NCBI GenBank assembly: GCA_026707945.1
Contig: JAPOVV010000105.1
Span: 62,001 to 126,000 of the forward strand
Origin: Gammaproteobacteria bacterium
GTDB lineage: Bacteria > Pseudomonadota > Gammaproteobacteria > Pseudomonadales > Azotimanducaceae
DNA: 64,000 bases
Reading direction: 5' to 3'
Within the stretch, counting starts at the first letter, position 1; each line of letters begins with the position of its first letter. Both the position numbers and the translations under genes were made by a program. The notes below the pieces were generated by a model that saw only the letters and a list, made by a program, of their open reading frames with translations, did no database searches and was not told the DNA's origin. This document shows positions 1 to 8,853 of this stretch, in pieces.

Positions 1-127
1 TTTCCTCCGATCGGCCCGTTATAACGACCTGCGCGCCTTCTCGCGAAAACAGTTCTGCTGTCGCAGCACCGATCCCACTTGTGCCGCCTGAAATGTAGGC
101 GACCTTTCCGTCAAGTTTTCCCGACAC
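1..127 (-). CDS. Short-chain dehydrogenase/reductase, N-terminal part (cut by window edge)
   Basis: This is the first ~42 residues of an SDR that runs off the left edge. The cofactor-binding motif [14 protein letters not shown] and the following [10 protein letters not shown] strand are visible, typical of the NAD(P)-binding Rossmann fold of classical SDRs. I chose the GTG at 127-125 because it lies 7 bases after the stop of the upstream MaoC-like gene and gives the usual short N-terminal lead ([15 protein letters not shown]). The active-site YxxxK region is outside the window, so substrate cannot be judged. It is co-oriented with two MaoC-like hydratases and probably works in the same acyl-CoA pathway (inference). 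Confidence 0.85.
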   Translation of the reverse strand, partial: MSGKLDGKVAYISGGTSGIGAATAELFSREGAQVVITGRSEE

Positions 128-134
128 GGATAGA

Positions 135-554
135 TTAAGCGGGTAGTTCGATGGTCGCGGTACCCTGAACCCGCGTCTCGTTCGCTTCGTTAGTGATCGT
201 GATGTCGATCTCAACCTGTTTGAGGTCTTCCTCTATATTGGTCACAACACCGGTGATCGTGTGCGGTTGATCGACTAATACTGGGGCACGAAAAATCGTG
301 TCAATCACCTTGATCTGAGCCGACGGTGCCCATCGATGAATCATTGCGCCAAGGAAGCCTTGACTCATGACGCCAGGAATAATCGCGCCTGGGAAGCCTT
401 CTTTTCGCGCTGCTTCATGATCGGTAAATCTACCGCCACCCCACCCGACGTACTTTCCAAAGCGTCGAACGTTATCGAGGCTTGTATCAGGATCGAATGC
501 TGGTAGCTCGACGCCAAATTCAACTTCAGAGATTTTTGCAATTTGATCAGCCAC
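135..554 (-). CDS. MaoC-like hot-dog dehydratase (small subunit type)
   Basis: A 139-residue protein with features of a single hot-dog MaoC domain: [19 protein letters not shown] near residues 43-61 matches the hydratase-2 loop where substrate enters (normally D-x-N-x-x-H, here degenerate), followed by the long hot-dog helix ([14 protein letters not shown]) and alternating beta strands. MaoC-type enzymes hydrate 2-enoyl-CoA. It overlaps the upstream gene by 8 bases, and that gene encodes the companion FAS1-like hot-dog half, so the two most likely form a heteromeric hydratase as in steroid and aromatic side-chain degradation pairs. The classic catalytic Asp/His pair is not clearly conserved here and may be supplied by the partner or missing. 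Confidence 0.8.
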   Translation of the reverse strand: MADQIAKISEVEFGVELPAFDPDTSLDNVRRFGKYVGWGGGRFTDHEAARKEGFPGAIIPGVMSQGFLGAMIHRWAPSAQIKVIDTIFRAPVLVDQPHTITGVVTNIEEDLKQVEIDITITNEANETRVQGTATIELPA

Positions 555-993
555 TGGGACGCTCCCTAATCACGGTTCGTGTATCGGCATTCGCGACGTG
601 AGTTCCATCTTCCGAATACAGCTCCATCCGCGTGACAAGAAACACCATACGCCCCGAGCGCCCTGTCTTGGTATATATGTCGTGAAGGTGCGATTTGCCG
701 GTAAGCGTCATGTTGTCTCTAATCGGAGCCAACCATTCAACCGCCTTCCCGGCATCCATACCGACTCCGTTCAGTTGCGGGAAATCCTCAGGTAGATTTC
801 GGCGACCCACCAATGTCGCGACGAACGTTGGCGGTGCTTGAAAGTCCTCGTGAGTCGGGTCAGTGAACTTCTGATCTAGTTCGCCGCATGCCTTTGCATA
901 TTCGGCGAAGCGGATGCCATCGATCTCAAGTTTTACCTCATCAAATTCTCGATTGAGGAACTGATCACGCATGACTTGGATGTCGTCGTCCAA
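547..993 (-). CDS. MaoC N-terminal-like (FAS1-type) dehydratase domain protein
   Basis: A 148-residue protein resembling the N-terminal hot-dog half of MaoC-type hydratases: residues FAEYAKACGELDQKFTDPT and the following APPTFVATL form the usual start of that fold (APPTF is a common turn). It overlaps the downstream MaoC-like gene by 8 bases, consistent with translational coupling and a heteromeric hydratase. The start is uncertain: a TTG at 993 has an AGGGG ribosome-binding sequence about 6 bases upstream; an ATG at 972 would remove 7 residues but has no good site. Substrate is unknown; a bulky enoyl-CoA is an inference from the two-subunit layout. Confidence 0.8.
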   Translation of the reverse strand: MDDDIQVMRDQFLNREFDEVKLEIDGIRFAEYAKACGELDQKFTDPTHEDFQAPPTFVATLVGRRNLPEDFPQLNGVGMDAGKAVEWLAPIRDNMTLTGKSHLHDIYTKTGRSGRMVFLVTRMELYSEDGTHVANADTRTVIRERPSG

Positions 994-1077
994 GAAAAAC
1001 CCCTGCTTTTGGCGTTAAAGTGGAGCGCGAAATTATCTAAAAACGTTTGGAGCAGAACCGGTAACGACTACCAAGCG

Positions 1078-1869
1078 TTATTGCGGATAGATCGTAGGAA
1101 GCTCCGCTTCATTGTCCAATACGTCGCCGATCGTCAGCGACGCGATGTAATTGTCTGAGAGGATGTTCTTTTTACCGTTGAATCTGACACCATGAGGCAT
1201 GTATGCACATGTCATTGCACGTCGATAGGTCGACGTCATGTTGCATCCTGCGCCATGTGCAACCATACCGTCGATATAGATCGCATCGCCGGCTTTGGCC
1301 GGAACAGCAACTGGTTCGATTGCCGCTAACTCGGGGTATTGGGTGGCTAGTTCGCCCATATTCACGCCAATCGGCGCGTGCTCATAGTCCGTCAAACATT
1401 GAGACCTTGGTAACACATACAGGCAACCGTTGTCAGGAGTCGCGTCGTCCAGTGCGACCCAAATGCTGATTGCTTGGGTGGAATCGAAACTCCAGAATGG
1501 CACGTCGCGATGAAAAGCCGTTGCGTTTGCGAGTGGTTCCTTAATCAATGCTTGGTCATGCCACATGTGAATTCGATCTAGACCCGCCAACGTCGCTGCT
1601 AACTCACCCAGTCGCGGATCGTGCATGAGTTCGTGTACTTCGACATGAGTCCTCGACAACAACATTAACTGGAGGAACACATTCGAATACGGATTTTCCC
1701 GATGACCAGCAGGTTGTCCACGCAACGGATGGCCAATTCGATCTTCAACCGCAGCGGTGATGACCTTCTGCCAATGTCTTAATTCAGTCTGATCAAGAAA
1801 AGCTGTGACGTGCAGATAACCGAGGTCCCGATAACTATCGATCTCCTCAGGCGTGAACCCTGTACGCAT
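1078..1869 (-). CDS. Phytanoyl-CoA dioxygenase (PhyH) family protein
   Basis: A 263-residue Fe(II)/2-oxoglutarate oxygenase of the PhyH family. The double-stranded beta-helix metal ligands are visible: the HxD pair in AFHRDVPFW, the distal His in MVAHGAGCN, and the 2OG-binding Arg in TSTYRRAM. The N-terminal EEIDSYRDLGYLHV is the usual PhyH start (FxxxGY). Its ATG at 1869 lies 3 bases after the stop of the TauD-type oxygenase gene, so the two oxygenases are co-transcribed. Members hydroxylate lipids, CoA thioesters or secondary metabolites; the substrate here is not deducible. Family-typical length, no signal peptide, so cytoplasmic. Confidence 0.9.
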   Translation of the reverse strand: MRTGFTPEEIDSYRDLGYLHVTAFLDQTELRHWQKVITAAVEDRIGHPLRGQPAGHRENPYSNVFLQLMLLSRTHVEVHELMHDPRLGELAATLAGLDRIHMWHDQALIKEPLANATAFHRDVPFWSFDSTQAISIWVALDDATPDNGCLYVLPRSQCLTDYEHAPIGVNMGELATQYPELAAIEPVAVPAKAGDAIYIDGMVAHGAGCNMTSTYRRAMTCAYMPHGVRFNGKKNILSDNYIASLTIGDVLDNEAELPTIYPQ

Positions 1870-1872
1870 CGC

Positions 1873-2691
1873 TTATTGCGGTTTAGGTCCAGCGACTGTT
1901 ACGCGTTCCATCAGCCGCTCGTGCTCGCCGTAGTCCGGAACGCCGCAGTGTTGAACCGAACGGTTATCCCAAAATGCGATCGAATTAGCTTCCCAGCGAA
2001 AGCGGCACTGGTACCGAGGAGTATCGGCGAGTCTATATATCCCGCGCAATAACTCCGCTGACTCTTCTTTGTCCACACCGTCGATTCTTGAGGTAAAGTC
2101 AGCATTGACATAAAGCGACTTTCTCCCACTTATAGGATGCGTACGCACCACGGGATGTTTCACCTCAGGCCATTCCTCTCGGTACTTCTCTATTCGTTGC
2201 TGCGGTACGCCTCGGTGAATCATGCCACGGCGATGAACCAAGTGGTCATGAATTGCATGGAGATCGTTTAGCTTCGCTTTCATATCTGATGACAGACCCG
2301 CATACGCAGATTCCATATCCGCGAAGACCGTATCGCCGCCATATTTGGGTGCAACGCGGCAGTACAGAATCGATCCCAGGGGCGTCTCATCGCGCCAACT
2401 CTCATCAGAATGCCATCTAGGTGCGGCACCACGAAGGACCATGACTTTGCGATAGCCTTCCTTGCTGGGCGACCAAGGATGGACATCCAACACTTCCCCA
2501 AAACACTCGCCAAACGCTATATGCTGGTCACTCGTGAGATTCTGGTCGCGGAAAAACAGAACCTTGTGTTCAACCAGCTGTGCACTAATCCATTCGTAAA
2601 TGGAGTCATCGGATATCGTCGCAAGATCCAAGTTATGGACTTGTGCGCCAAGCGTACCGGTAAGGCGTTCTACAGTTGGTGCCTCCGACAT
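1873..2691 (-). CDS. TauD/TfdA-family Fe(II)/2OG dioxygenase
   Basis: A 272-residue TauD/TfdA family oxygenase. In order: N-terminal core GTLGAQVHNLDLATI, the strand VLFFRDQNLTSDQHIAFGECFG, metal-binding WHSDESW (HxD), the family signature HPVVRTHPISGRKSLYVN, and the distal segment FWDNRSVQHCGVPDYGEHERLMERVTV containing the third iron ligand His and the 2OG-binding Arg. All catalytic residues look intact. It is the first gene of a two-gene unit with the PhyH-type oxygenase (3-base gap). TauD enzymes hydroxylate next to sulfonates, aryloxy ethers or carboxylates, but substrate range is wide. A decayed TauD-type gene lies at 13.3-13.9 kb. Confidence 0.92.
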   Translation of the reverse strand: MSEAPTVERLTGTLGAQVHNLDLATISDDSIYEWISAQLVEHKVLFFRDQNLTSDQHIAFGECFGEVLDVHPWSPSKEGYRKVMVLRGAAPRWHSDESWRDETPLGSILYCRVAPKYGGDTVFADMESAYAGLSSDMKAKLNDLHAIHDHLVHRRGMIHRGVPQQRIEKYREEWPEVKHPVVRTHPISGRKSLYVNADFTSRIDGVDKEESAELLRGIYRLADTPRYQCRFRWEANSIAFWDNRSVQHCGVPDYGEHERLMERVTVAGPKPQ

Positions 2692-2854
2692 TCGACCTTC
2701 CTTGGATCACGTTCGCAAGATCTGAGAAGTGTCAATTGTGCAGACTACAATCCGGGTAGCGCGCTTCAACCGAGACGCTAAATCCCCGTCTGCGTGACTT
2801 GATCGCGAGTAAGTGCTGGCGCTTAGTACGCGCGGATTCCGTCAAACCATGTAG

Positions 2855-3148
2855 CTAATCGAAGCGCACTTTACGCGCATACACGTTGCCCGTGTCGCCG
2901 TAGTGAGCAATAAAGTAAACACCACCTTCAGGTCCGTCTTGAGTGTGGTACAAGAGACCACCTTCCGAACAACCGTTTGCACGGTCATCGCATTCGAATA
3001 CCCATCGCGAAACAGGTTCGTCGGAATCCGAATCAGAATCGTCATCTGAATCGTCCTGTGCTTGCACGTTAACGATAAAAAAGCCCAGGATCAGAGCCGC
3101 GATTATTGAAAGAAGAATCTGTGGCTGCCATTCACGCTTGAGCACCAT
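2855..3148 (-). CDS. Small exported or membrane-anchored protein with Asp/Ser linker
   Basis: A 97-residue protein I do not recognise. Residues ~10-30 (ILLSIIAALILGFFIVNVQAQ) form a signal peptide or N-terminal anchor; residues 31-44 are an acidic DDSDDDSDSDSDEP linker; the rest (residues 47-97) is a small domain with two Cys (FECDDRANGCSEGG) that could form a disulfide, and an aromatic-rich strand pattern GGVYFIAHYGDTGNVYARKV. A GAGGTG ribosome-binding sequence precedes the ATG at 3148. It stands alone between the dioxygenases and the divergent GMC operon. Periplasmic or membrane-surface location is inferred from the N-terminus. Confidence 0.65.
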   Translation of the reverse strand: MVLKREWQPQILLSIIAALILGFFIVNVQAQDDSDDDSDSDSDEPVSRWVFECDDRANGCSEGGLLYHTQDGPEGGVYFIAHYGDTGNVYARKVRFD

Positions 3149-3349
3149 CGATACACCTCGGTTTCATTCCAAGTGATGCGAATGACAACAACGATGAATC
3201 GTGGCTAGCCATTCACTTTGACTTTAGACCACTCAGCTAACGCGTTATCTCAACCACACTTCAAGAAAATATCGAACAACAAGAGGCGGTTATCAGGTAC
3301 TCCAATTCCGTAGTTCTAAAATCCGAATTCGCTTTACTCAGGGGATGGA

Positions 3350-4960
3350 GTGTTGAGCAAGCAAGAAGAACGGGTCGACGTAGTCATCATTGGCTCGGGT
3401 GCCTCCGGCGCAGCAGCAGCGTGGAGTCTTGCCGAAACTCGCATGAAGATTCTTTGCCTCGAACAAGGTGAGTGGACAAAGCCCAATGAGTACCCAAGTA
3501 CAACACGGGATTGGGAAGCTCGACACTTTACCGAATTTAGTATTAGTCCAAATCGGCGAGCACGTAAAACCGACTACCCCATTAACGATCGCAACTCACC
3601 GATAGCAATTGCCAACTTCAATGGTGTGGGCGGCGGAACGATCCTCTATAACGCTCATTTCCCGCGCTTCCATCCATCAGATTTCCGAGTACGAACACTT
3701 GACGGAGTCGCCGACGACTGGCCAATCGACTATGAAACGCTCGAACCCTACTACGACGAAAATGATCGGATGATGGGGGTAAGCGGGCTTGCAGGCGACC
3801 CCGCTTATCCTCCAAAACTCGAGTTAATGAAACCTGTCCCGCTCGGTAAAGCGGGTCAAGCACTAGGACAGGGTTTTAACGAACTAGGCTGGCACTGGTG
3901 GCCCTCGGATGCCGCGGTTGCAACGGAACCTTACGACGGTCGAGCTCAATGCATTAATTTGAGTGCGTGCACCAGCGGTTGCGCTCAAGGTGCGAAGGCC
4001 AGTACGGATATCACCTATTGGCCTCACGCGATACGTGCAGGTGTGGAACTACGGACAAACGCTCGCGTAAGTCAGATATTGGTCGACGAGAACGATATGG
4101 CGACTGGCGTCGTCTACTTTGACGAAGAAGGCATCGAAAGGTTCCAACCGGCAGAGGTCGTCATGCTAGCGTGCAATGGCGTCGGCACGCCGCGCGTCCT
4201 CCTTAACTCGACGTCTAATCGATTTCCCGACGGTCTCGCCAACCGCAGCGGCCTTGTCGGTAAGAACTTGATGTTCCACCCATACTCATCGATTCAGGGC
4301 GTATTCGATCGTCCACTAGACGGTTCACATGGACCCGGTGTATGCATTTGGAGTCAAGAGTTCTATGAGACCGACCTAAGTCGTGGGTATGTGAGGGGAT
4401 TCACATACGAAATCAATCGAGGTCGTGGTCCGGTAGGTACGGCCTACACTGGGGTATTTTCAGGTCGTATCCCATGGGGTGAAGATCACCATCAACACTA
4501 TCGACGTATGGTTCAACGCATGACAGGCATGGTCGGAATCTGTGAGGACTTGCCAGAAGAGACAAATACCGTCACGATCGACGACGAAATGGTCGATTCA
4601 GATGGTATTCCGTGCCCGAGAATAGACTACACGCTCAGCGAAAACTCTCGAAAGATGCTTGATTTTTCCGTTGAACGCGCAACCGAAGTACTGAAAGCCG
4701 CGGGGGCATACGACATCCTCACTGAAGCACCTATCGCTGGCGGTGGATGGCATTTGATGGGGACCGCCCGAATGGGTACCGATCCAGAAAGGTCCGTCGT
4801 CAATGAATGGGGACGCAGTCACGATGTCAAGAACCTATTTGTTATCGACGGTAGCCTGTTTGTGACCAGTGCAGGGGTTAATCCGACGCGAACCATCGGT
4901 GCCTTAGCGCTATACGTAGCTGACTCGATGAAGCAACGGCTCGCAACGCTGTTCGACTAG
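3350..4960 (+). CDS. GMC family FAD-dependent oxidoreductase
   Basis: A 536-residue glucose-methanol-choline oxidoreductase. The N-terminal FAD motif VVIIGSGASGAAAAWSLAE, the GGGTILYNAHFPRFHPSDF region, and the C-terminal catalytic block GGWHLMGTARMGTDPERSVV with SAGVNPTRTIGAL are diagnostic; the His in GWHLMG and the Asn in VNPTRT are the usual catalytic pair. It oxidises an alcohol or polyol. The next gene, 10 bases downstream, is a gluconate-2-dehydrogenase subunit-3-like protein, so the enzyme is likely the large subunit of a membrane-associated dehydrogenase. The frame begins GTG TTG with GGGGATGG upstream; no ATG fits. No Tat signal is visible on this subunit. Confidence 0.93.
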   Translation: MLSKQEERVDVVIIGSGASGAAAAWSLAETRMKILCLEQGEWTKPNEYPSTTRDWEARHFTEFSISPNRRARKTDYPINDRNSPIAIANFNGVGGGTILYNAHFPRFHPSDFRVRTLDGVADDWPIDYETLEPYYDENDRMMGVSGLAGDPAYPPKLELMKPVPLGKAGQALGQGFNELGWHWWPSDAAVATEPYDGRAQCINLSACTSGCAQGAKASTDITYWPHAIRAGVELRTNARVSQILVDENDMATGVVYFDEEGIERFQPAEVVMLACNGVGTPRVLLNSTSNRFPDGLANRSGLVGKNLMFHPYSSIQGVFDRPLDGSHGPGVCIWSQEFYETDLSRGYVRGFTYEINRGRGPVGTAYTGVFSGRIPWGEDHHQHYRRMVQRMTGMVGICEDLPEETNTVTIDDEMVDSDGIPCPRIDYTLSENSRKMLDFSVERATEVLKAAGAYDILTEAPIAGGGWHLMGTARMGTDPERSVVNEWGRSHDVKNLFVIDGSLFVTSAGVNPTRTIGALALYVADSMKQRLATLFD

Positions 4961-4970
4961 GAGGCAGACG

Positions 4971-5432
4971 ATGAACGAAGAGATCATTGCTACTGAGAAA
5001 TTCGATTCTCAACTGCGGCGCACGTTGGTCGCACTGCTGGACACGATGATCCCAGCTAATGACGAGTTTAATGCGCCCAGTGCAGGTACAGATAGCATCG
5101 TGAACGATGTTGAACAGAGCATGTCGGACAACACGCCAGTCATGGTGAGCGAGATGCTCAACAGGTTGAACGAGCAGTCGAAAGTACGTTTTGAAGATCT
5201 CGACGCACACGCTCGCTGGCAAGCATTTACTGAACTACAGCGTACCGATGGTCATGCGTTACGCGCGCTTGGTGGCATACTGCTACAGTGCTACTACCGA
5301 AACGACCAGGTACTTGAGTCCCTTGGGATGGAGGCTAGAGCTCCATTTCCACTCGGAAACGAGGTCGAGCAAGGCGATTGGTCCTTGCTCGACCCAGTCA
5401 AAGCACGAGGATCGTTCTACCGCGAGGTATAG
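4971..5432 (+). CDS. Gluconate 2-dehydrogenase subunit 3-like GMC partner
   Basis: A 153-residue protein with the family pattern LRRTLVALLDTMIPANDEFNAPSAG, the usual start of gluconate-2-dehydrogenase small (subunit 3) proteins, which travel with GMC large subunits. It follows the GMC gene by 10 bases, with a GGAGG sequence before the ATG. Unlike many homologues it lacks a twin-arginine signal, so neither subunit shows an export signal and the complex may be cytoplasmic. No haem c subunit gene is nearby, so the electron acceptor is unknown. Its 3' end overlaps the convergent SDR gene by 16 bases. Confidence 0.82.
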   Translation: MNEEIIATEKFDSQLRRTLVALLDTMIPANDEFNAPSAGTDSIVNDVEQSMSDNTPVMVSEMLNRLNEQSKVRFEDLDAHARWQAFTELQRTDGHALRALGGILLQCYYRNDQVLESLGMEARAPFPLGNEVEQGDWSLLDPVKARGSFYREV

Positions 5433-6196
5433 CCTCCATCAACAGGTAGCACGATACCGGTAATGAAACTTGCGTCATCGCTTGCCAGAAATGCCGCCGC
5501 CGACGCAATTTCTTCCGGTTGACCCATCCGTCCAATGGGGTGAAGACTGACGATATAGTCGTTGAATTCCTGCGACTCACGAACGTTCGCAGTCATATTA
5601 GTTTCAATGTAGCCAGGCGCAATCGCGTTCACGCGTACGCCGCTACTGGCATAAGCGAGTGCGAACTGCTTGGTTATCCCAGCGACACCATGCTTTGACG
5701 CTATGTACCCAGCTGCTCCCGAGAACGCGCCAGGTTCGATCGTCACATCTCCAATACGTGGACCGACCAGACCCACCAATCCGGCGATTGAGGCAGTGTT
5801 AACAATCGCACCGCCAGCATCACTCTGACTCATCAAGTACGCGCCGTGGGTAAGTCCGTTGTAAACCCCGGTCAGATTCACTTCAAGCGTATGAGCCCAA
5901 TCACCACCTGCGATACCGGCGTTATTGAACAAGATATCGAATCCATCGAACTCCTCTGCAGTGCGATTCATCGCCGCACTGAACGCGTCTTGATCTGTGA
6001 CGTCCAACTGCATCGCAATCGCTTTGCCCGTACGTTGTTGGATTGTGTTCGCCGTTTCCTGTGCGCCCTCTTCGTTGATGTCTGCACATGCGACCCAAGC
6101 GCCCTCTTCTGCGAATCGTTCTGCAGTTGCTCGACCGATCCCACGAGCCGCACCCGTGACAAGCGCTTTACGATCTAGTAAGGCTTTCTCCCTCAT
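5417..6196 (-). CDS. Short-chain dehydrogenase/reductase (SDR), classical
   Basis: A 259-residue classical SDR. Cofactor motif VTGAARGIGRATAERF, the acidic ADINEEG after strand 2 (suggesting NAD preference), NNAG, the catalytic Ser in NTASIAG and the YIASK active site, then the C-terminal GIVLPVDGGYTSR. It overlaps the crotonase gene upstream by ATGA, a typical translational coupling, so both act in the same route, probably oxidation of a 3-hydroxyacyl intermediate (inference). Family-typical length. Confidence 0.93.
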   Translation of the reverse strand: MREKALLDRKALVTGAARGIGRATAERFAEEGAWVACADINEEGAQETANTIQQRTGKAIAMQLDVTDQDAFSAAMNRTAEEFDGFDILFNNAGIAGGDWAHTLEVNLTGVYNGLTHGAYLMSQSDAGGAIVNTASIAGLVGLVGPRIGDVTIEPGAFSGAAGYIASKHGVAGITKQFALAYASSGVRVNAIAPGYIETNMTANVRESQEFNDYIVSLHPIGRMGQPEEIASAAAFLASDDASFITGIVLPVDGGYTSR

Positions 6197-7101
6197 TTGG
6201 ACTTTTTCATACCTGCGACTTCACGATTGGCATGCTTTTCCGAATATGCCCCCCGAAAGTCTCTGAAAGGCCCGTCACGCCACTCGAGTGCGGCTTTCAA
6301 ACCTTCGTCCCGAACACGACGACCCCACTCAGCAGAAGCCGCACGTTGTGCGCTGAGCGCTTGTATTTCTGTACCTGAGTGTAGCGCTTCACGAATTCCC
6401 ATTGTTTCGTATTGACGATTTACAGCACGCTTGGAGTACATCAGCATCTCGTTATCGACATGAGCCATCCGAAATGCAAAGTCCTTGATAAAGTCGTCGA
6501 GCTCATCCGCAGGCATCGCGTAATTAGCCCATCCGAGACGTTCCATTTCTGAACCAGAGAAAGAATTTCCAATATACGCAAACTCTCTTGCTTTCGCAGG
6601 CGGTAAGAACCACGGTGCCCACATCATGTCCATTGTCGTCATCGCTCTAACCGGCGGATAGCCTATCTGTGCATCTTCCGCTACGATTCGAAAATCACAT
6701 ACCGATGCAAGCTCGGTGCCACCTGCGAGACAATATCCGTGGATCTTGCAAACAACCGGTTTCGCGAGTTCCCAAATCGTCCAGTTTGTCATAACGACGT
6801 GTCGCGCCCACTGCGTTGCGCCTGGGTGTGTGGTCCCTGTAGCCGGAAGTTTTGAACGGCGGTCCACGTACTCATCCGATTCCGCTGATCGATTTGGAGT
6901 CAGATCGTAGCCTGCACTGAACGCTCGGCCCTCACCTCTCAAAATAATGACGCCAATTTCATCGTCGGCTTCAGCGTCCCTCATAGCCTCCATCAGTTCG
7001 CCGCGGAGGTTGTTGCTTAACGCATTGAGTGCTTGTGGTCGGTTAAGTGAAATCGTCGCTACGCGACCATCGGTTTCGTAGAGAACGTCTTGATAAGCCA
7101 T
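6193..7101 (-). CDS. Crotonase / enoyl-CoA hydratase-isomerase family protein
   Basis: A 302-residue crotonase-fold protein. The oxyanion-hole motifs GEGRAFSAGYDL (~residues 54-66) and HGYCLAGGTELASVCD (~120-136) are clear. The first catalytic Glu region (GGTELA) is present, but where hydratases carry a second Glu in an FGxPE motif this protein has IGYPPV, so it may be an isomerase, hydrolase or other crotonase rather than a true hydratase. An ~40-residue C-terminal extension ends EVAGMKKSK. AGAGGA lies before the ATG at 7101. It is coupled to the SDR gene by a 4-base overlap. Confidence 0.88.
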   Translation of the reverse strand: MAYQDVLYETDGRVATISLNRPQALNALSNNLRGELMEAMRDAEADDEIGVIILRGEGRAFSAGYDLTPNRSAESDEYVDRRSKLPATGTTHPGATQWARHVVMTNWTIWELAKPVVCKIHGYCLAGGTELASVCDFRIVAEDAQIGYPPVRAMTTMDMMWAPWFLPPAKAREFAYIGNSFSGSEMERLGWANYAMPADELDDFIKDFAFRMAHVDNEMLMYSKRAVNRQYETMGIREALHSGTEIQALSAQRAASAEWGRRVRDEGLKAALEWRDGPFRDFRGAYSEKHANREVAGMKKSK

Positions 7102-7237
7102 GAGTTTTCCTCTTCAAAGTCGAATGCCATCTATCTATTGATGGCGATTACTAATGAGTCTTGCTACGACACGAACGTGTTTCCGTTGATTATGCATTCG
7201 GTTTTGACGCTTAATTCGCTTGCTACGAGCGTATCTT

Positions 7238-8734
7238 CTAGACCAAGCCGATGCGTTCGGCCATGCCGATGCGTTGGACTTTGCCCGTGGGTCCCTTCGG
7301 AATATCGGGCAAGAACATGATTTCGCGTGGGACCTTGAAAGGTGCAAGACGCTCCCGAGCGAATCGCTGTAATTCATCCTTTGCCACAGATTCACCTTCT
7401 CTTACGACGAGAATCGCACCGACTTCTTCGCCAAGCTTCTCATGAGGTATCGCAAACGTACATGCTTGTTCAACGGCGGGATGATCAAGCAACACGTCGT
7501 CCACCTCTAGCGGTGCGATTTTCTCACCCCCACGATTGATGATTTCCTTCAAGCGACCAGTGACTTTTACGTAACCATCTTCGTCCATGATCCCTAGATC
7601 GCCAGTTCGAAACCACCCATCGATGAAGTCTTTCGCATTCGCTTCTGGATTGTTGATATAGCCGTTCGTAACGTTTTCGCCGCAGATCACAATCTCGCCT
7701 TCGTGTCCCGGGGCAAGGAATTTCAGATCCGCCGTATCCGCAATCCGAACCTTCGGACCCGCGGCTGGACCGACGGTACCAGGCTTTCGCTCTCTTGGTG
7801 GCAAGGGATTCGAACACATCTGGTGCGCGGCTTCTGTCATCGCGTAAGCCTCAACCACACGTGTACCAAACGTTTCCTCTAAACCGCTTAAAACGGGGAC
7901 TGGTAGCGACGCGGAGGACGACCGAACAAAGCGCAAACGATTCCTACTGACACTTTCGACATTCCGCTTTGCTCTCGCTAGGATCGCCTGATGCATGGTT
8001 GGTACTGCACTGTACCAAGTTGGTGATGTCTCTTCGAGCCATGCGTAAAACCTTAATGCGTCAAAACCAGACGTACAAACGACGCTCGCACCAGCATAGA
8101 GCGTCGCCATGATTGGTGCCATCAAACCATGGATATGAAATAACGGCATCACATTTAAGCAACGATCAGCCTCTGTGAGCTCCAGCGTTTCAGCAATGTT
8201 CTGGGCAGAAGCCAACAGGTTCTTCTGGGAGAGTGGCACCATCTTCGGCTTAGAGGTCGTGCCAGACGTGTGGAGAATCAGCGCAATACTCTCCAAAGTA
8301 CGAAGCTGACGAGTCGCGTTACCCGTACCGAAATCCACACCGTCAAGCCCTAGCTCGATATCAATCTCAACCGTCTGTATGCCAACGCGCTTTGCTACTT
8401 CCAAGACTGGCGATTTGAATCCTGCCTCAACCAGAAGTAAATCCGTCTCAAGATCTGTCAGGTAGTACTCGAACTCGTCTGCGGTATACGCGGGATTTAG
8501 CGGGGCAACGGCACACCAGGGTGAACAGCTCGCAAACGTCGTCGCCATTTGTGGACCATTACGCATCACGATCGCGACACGATCGTCGCCTTTAATACCG
8601 ACGCTCGCTAGAGAATCGCCAAAACGTCGAGCGAACGTGAGGAGAGATGCATAGTTGATCGCTTCGCCTTTGACATTCGCTATAGCGGTGGATTCCGCCG
8701 AAGCTCGTTCGTACAACTGCAGTATGTCGTCCAT
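7238..8734 (-). CDS. AMP-forming acyl-CoA synthetase/ligase
   Basis: A 498-residue adenylate-forming ligase. The ATP-binding P-loop LILHTSGTTSKPKMVPLSQ (~residues 150-168), the A5 block VEAYAMTEAAHQ, the A7 block GWFRTGDLGIMDEDGYV, A8 GRLKEIINRGGEKIAP and the C-terminal catalytic lysine in KGPTGKVQR are all present. It activates a carboxylic acid with ATP and CoA through an acyl-AMP. Co-oriented with the crotonase and SDR, with a 136-base gap, it likely supplies their acyl-CoA substrate. The chain specificity cannot be read from sequence alone. Confidence 0.93.
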   Translation of the reverse strand: MDDILQLYERASAESTAIANVKGEAINYASLLTFARRFGDSLASVGIKGDDRVAIVMRNGPQMATTFASCSPWCAVAPLNPAYTADEFEYYLTDLETDLLLVEAGFKSPVLEVAKRVGIQTVEIDIELGLDGVDFGTGNATRQLRTLESIALILHTSGTTSKPKMVPLSQKNLLASAQNIAETLELTEADRCLNVMPLFHIHGLMAPIMATLYAGASVVCTSGFDALRFYAWLEETSPTWYSAVPTMHQAILARAKRNVESVSRNRLRFVRSSSASLPVPVLSGLEETFGTRVVEAYAMTEAAHQMCSNPLPPRERKPGTVGPAAGPKVRIADTADLKFLAPGHEGEIVICGENVTNGYINNPEANAKDFIDGWFRTGDLGIMDEDGYVKVTGRLKEIINRGGEKIAPLEVDDVLLDHPAVEQACTFAIPHEKLGEEVGAILVVREGESVAKDELQRFARERLAPFKVPREIMFLPDIPKGPTGKVQRIGMAERIGLV

Positions 8735-8853
8735 CGGAGTCTATGGCTTGCGCTGAAGATCGGAATTAGACTCACGCATAGTTAGCGCGCGCGGTTTTGG
8801 CTGTTTTGCCAGCGACAGATAACGGCGCATTGTGGTAAATAGAAAATAAGTGC

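Noticed and set aside
2943-3176. Plus-strand Ser/Glu-rich 77-codon frame
   Set aside because: It is the reverse-strand shadow of the exported protein's Asp/Ser linker codons.
7801-7830. GGGATTCGAAC stretch resembling a tRNA T-loop
   Set aside because: It lies within the acyl-CoA ligase gene and has no acceptor or anticodon stem.
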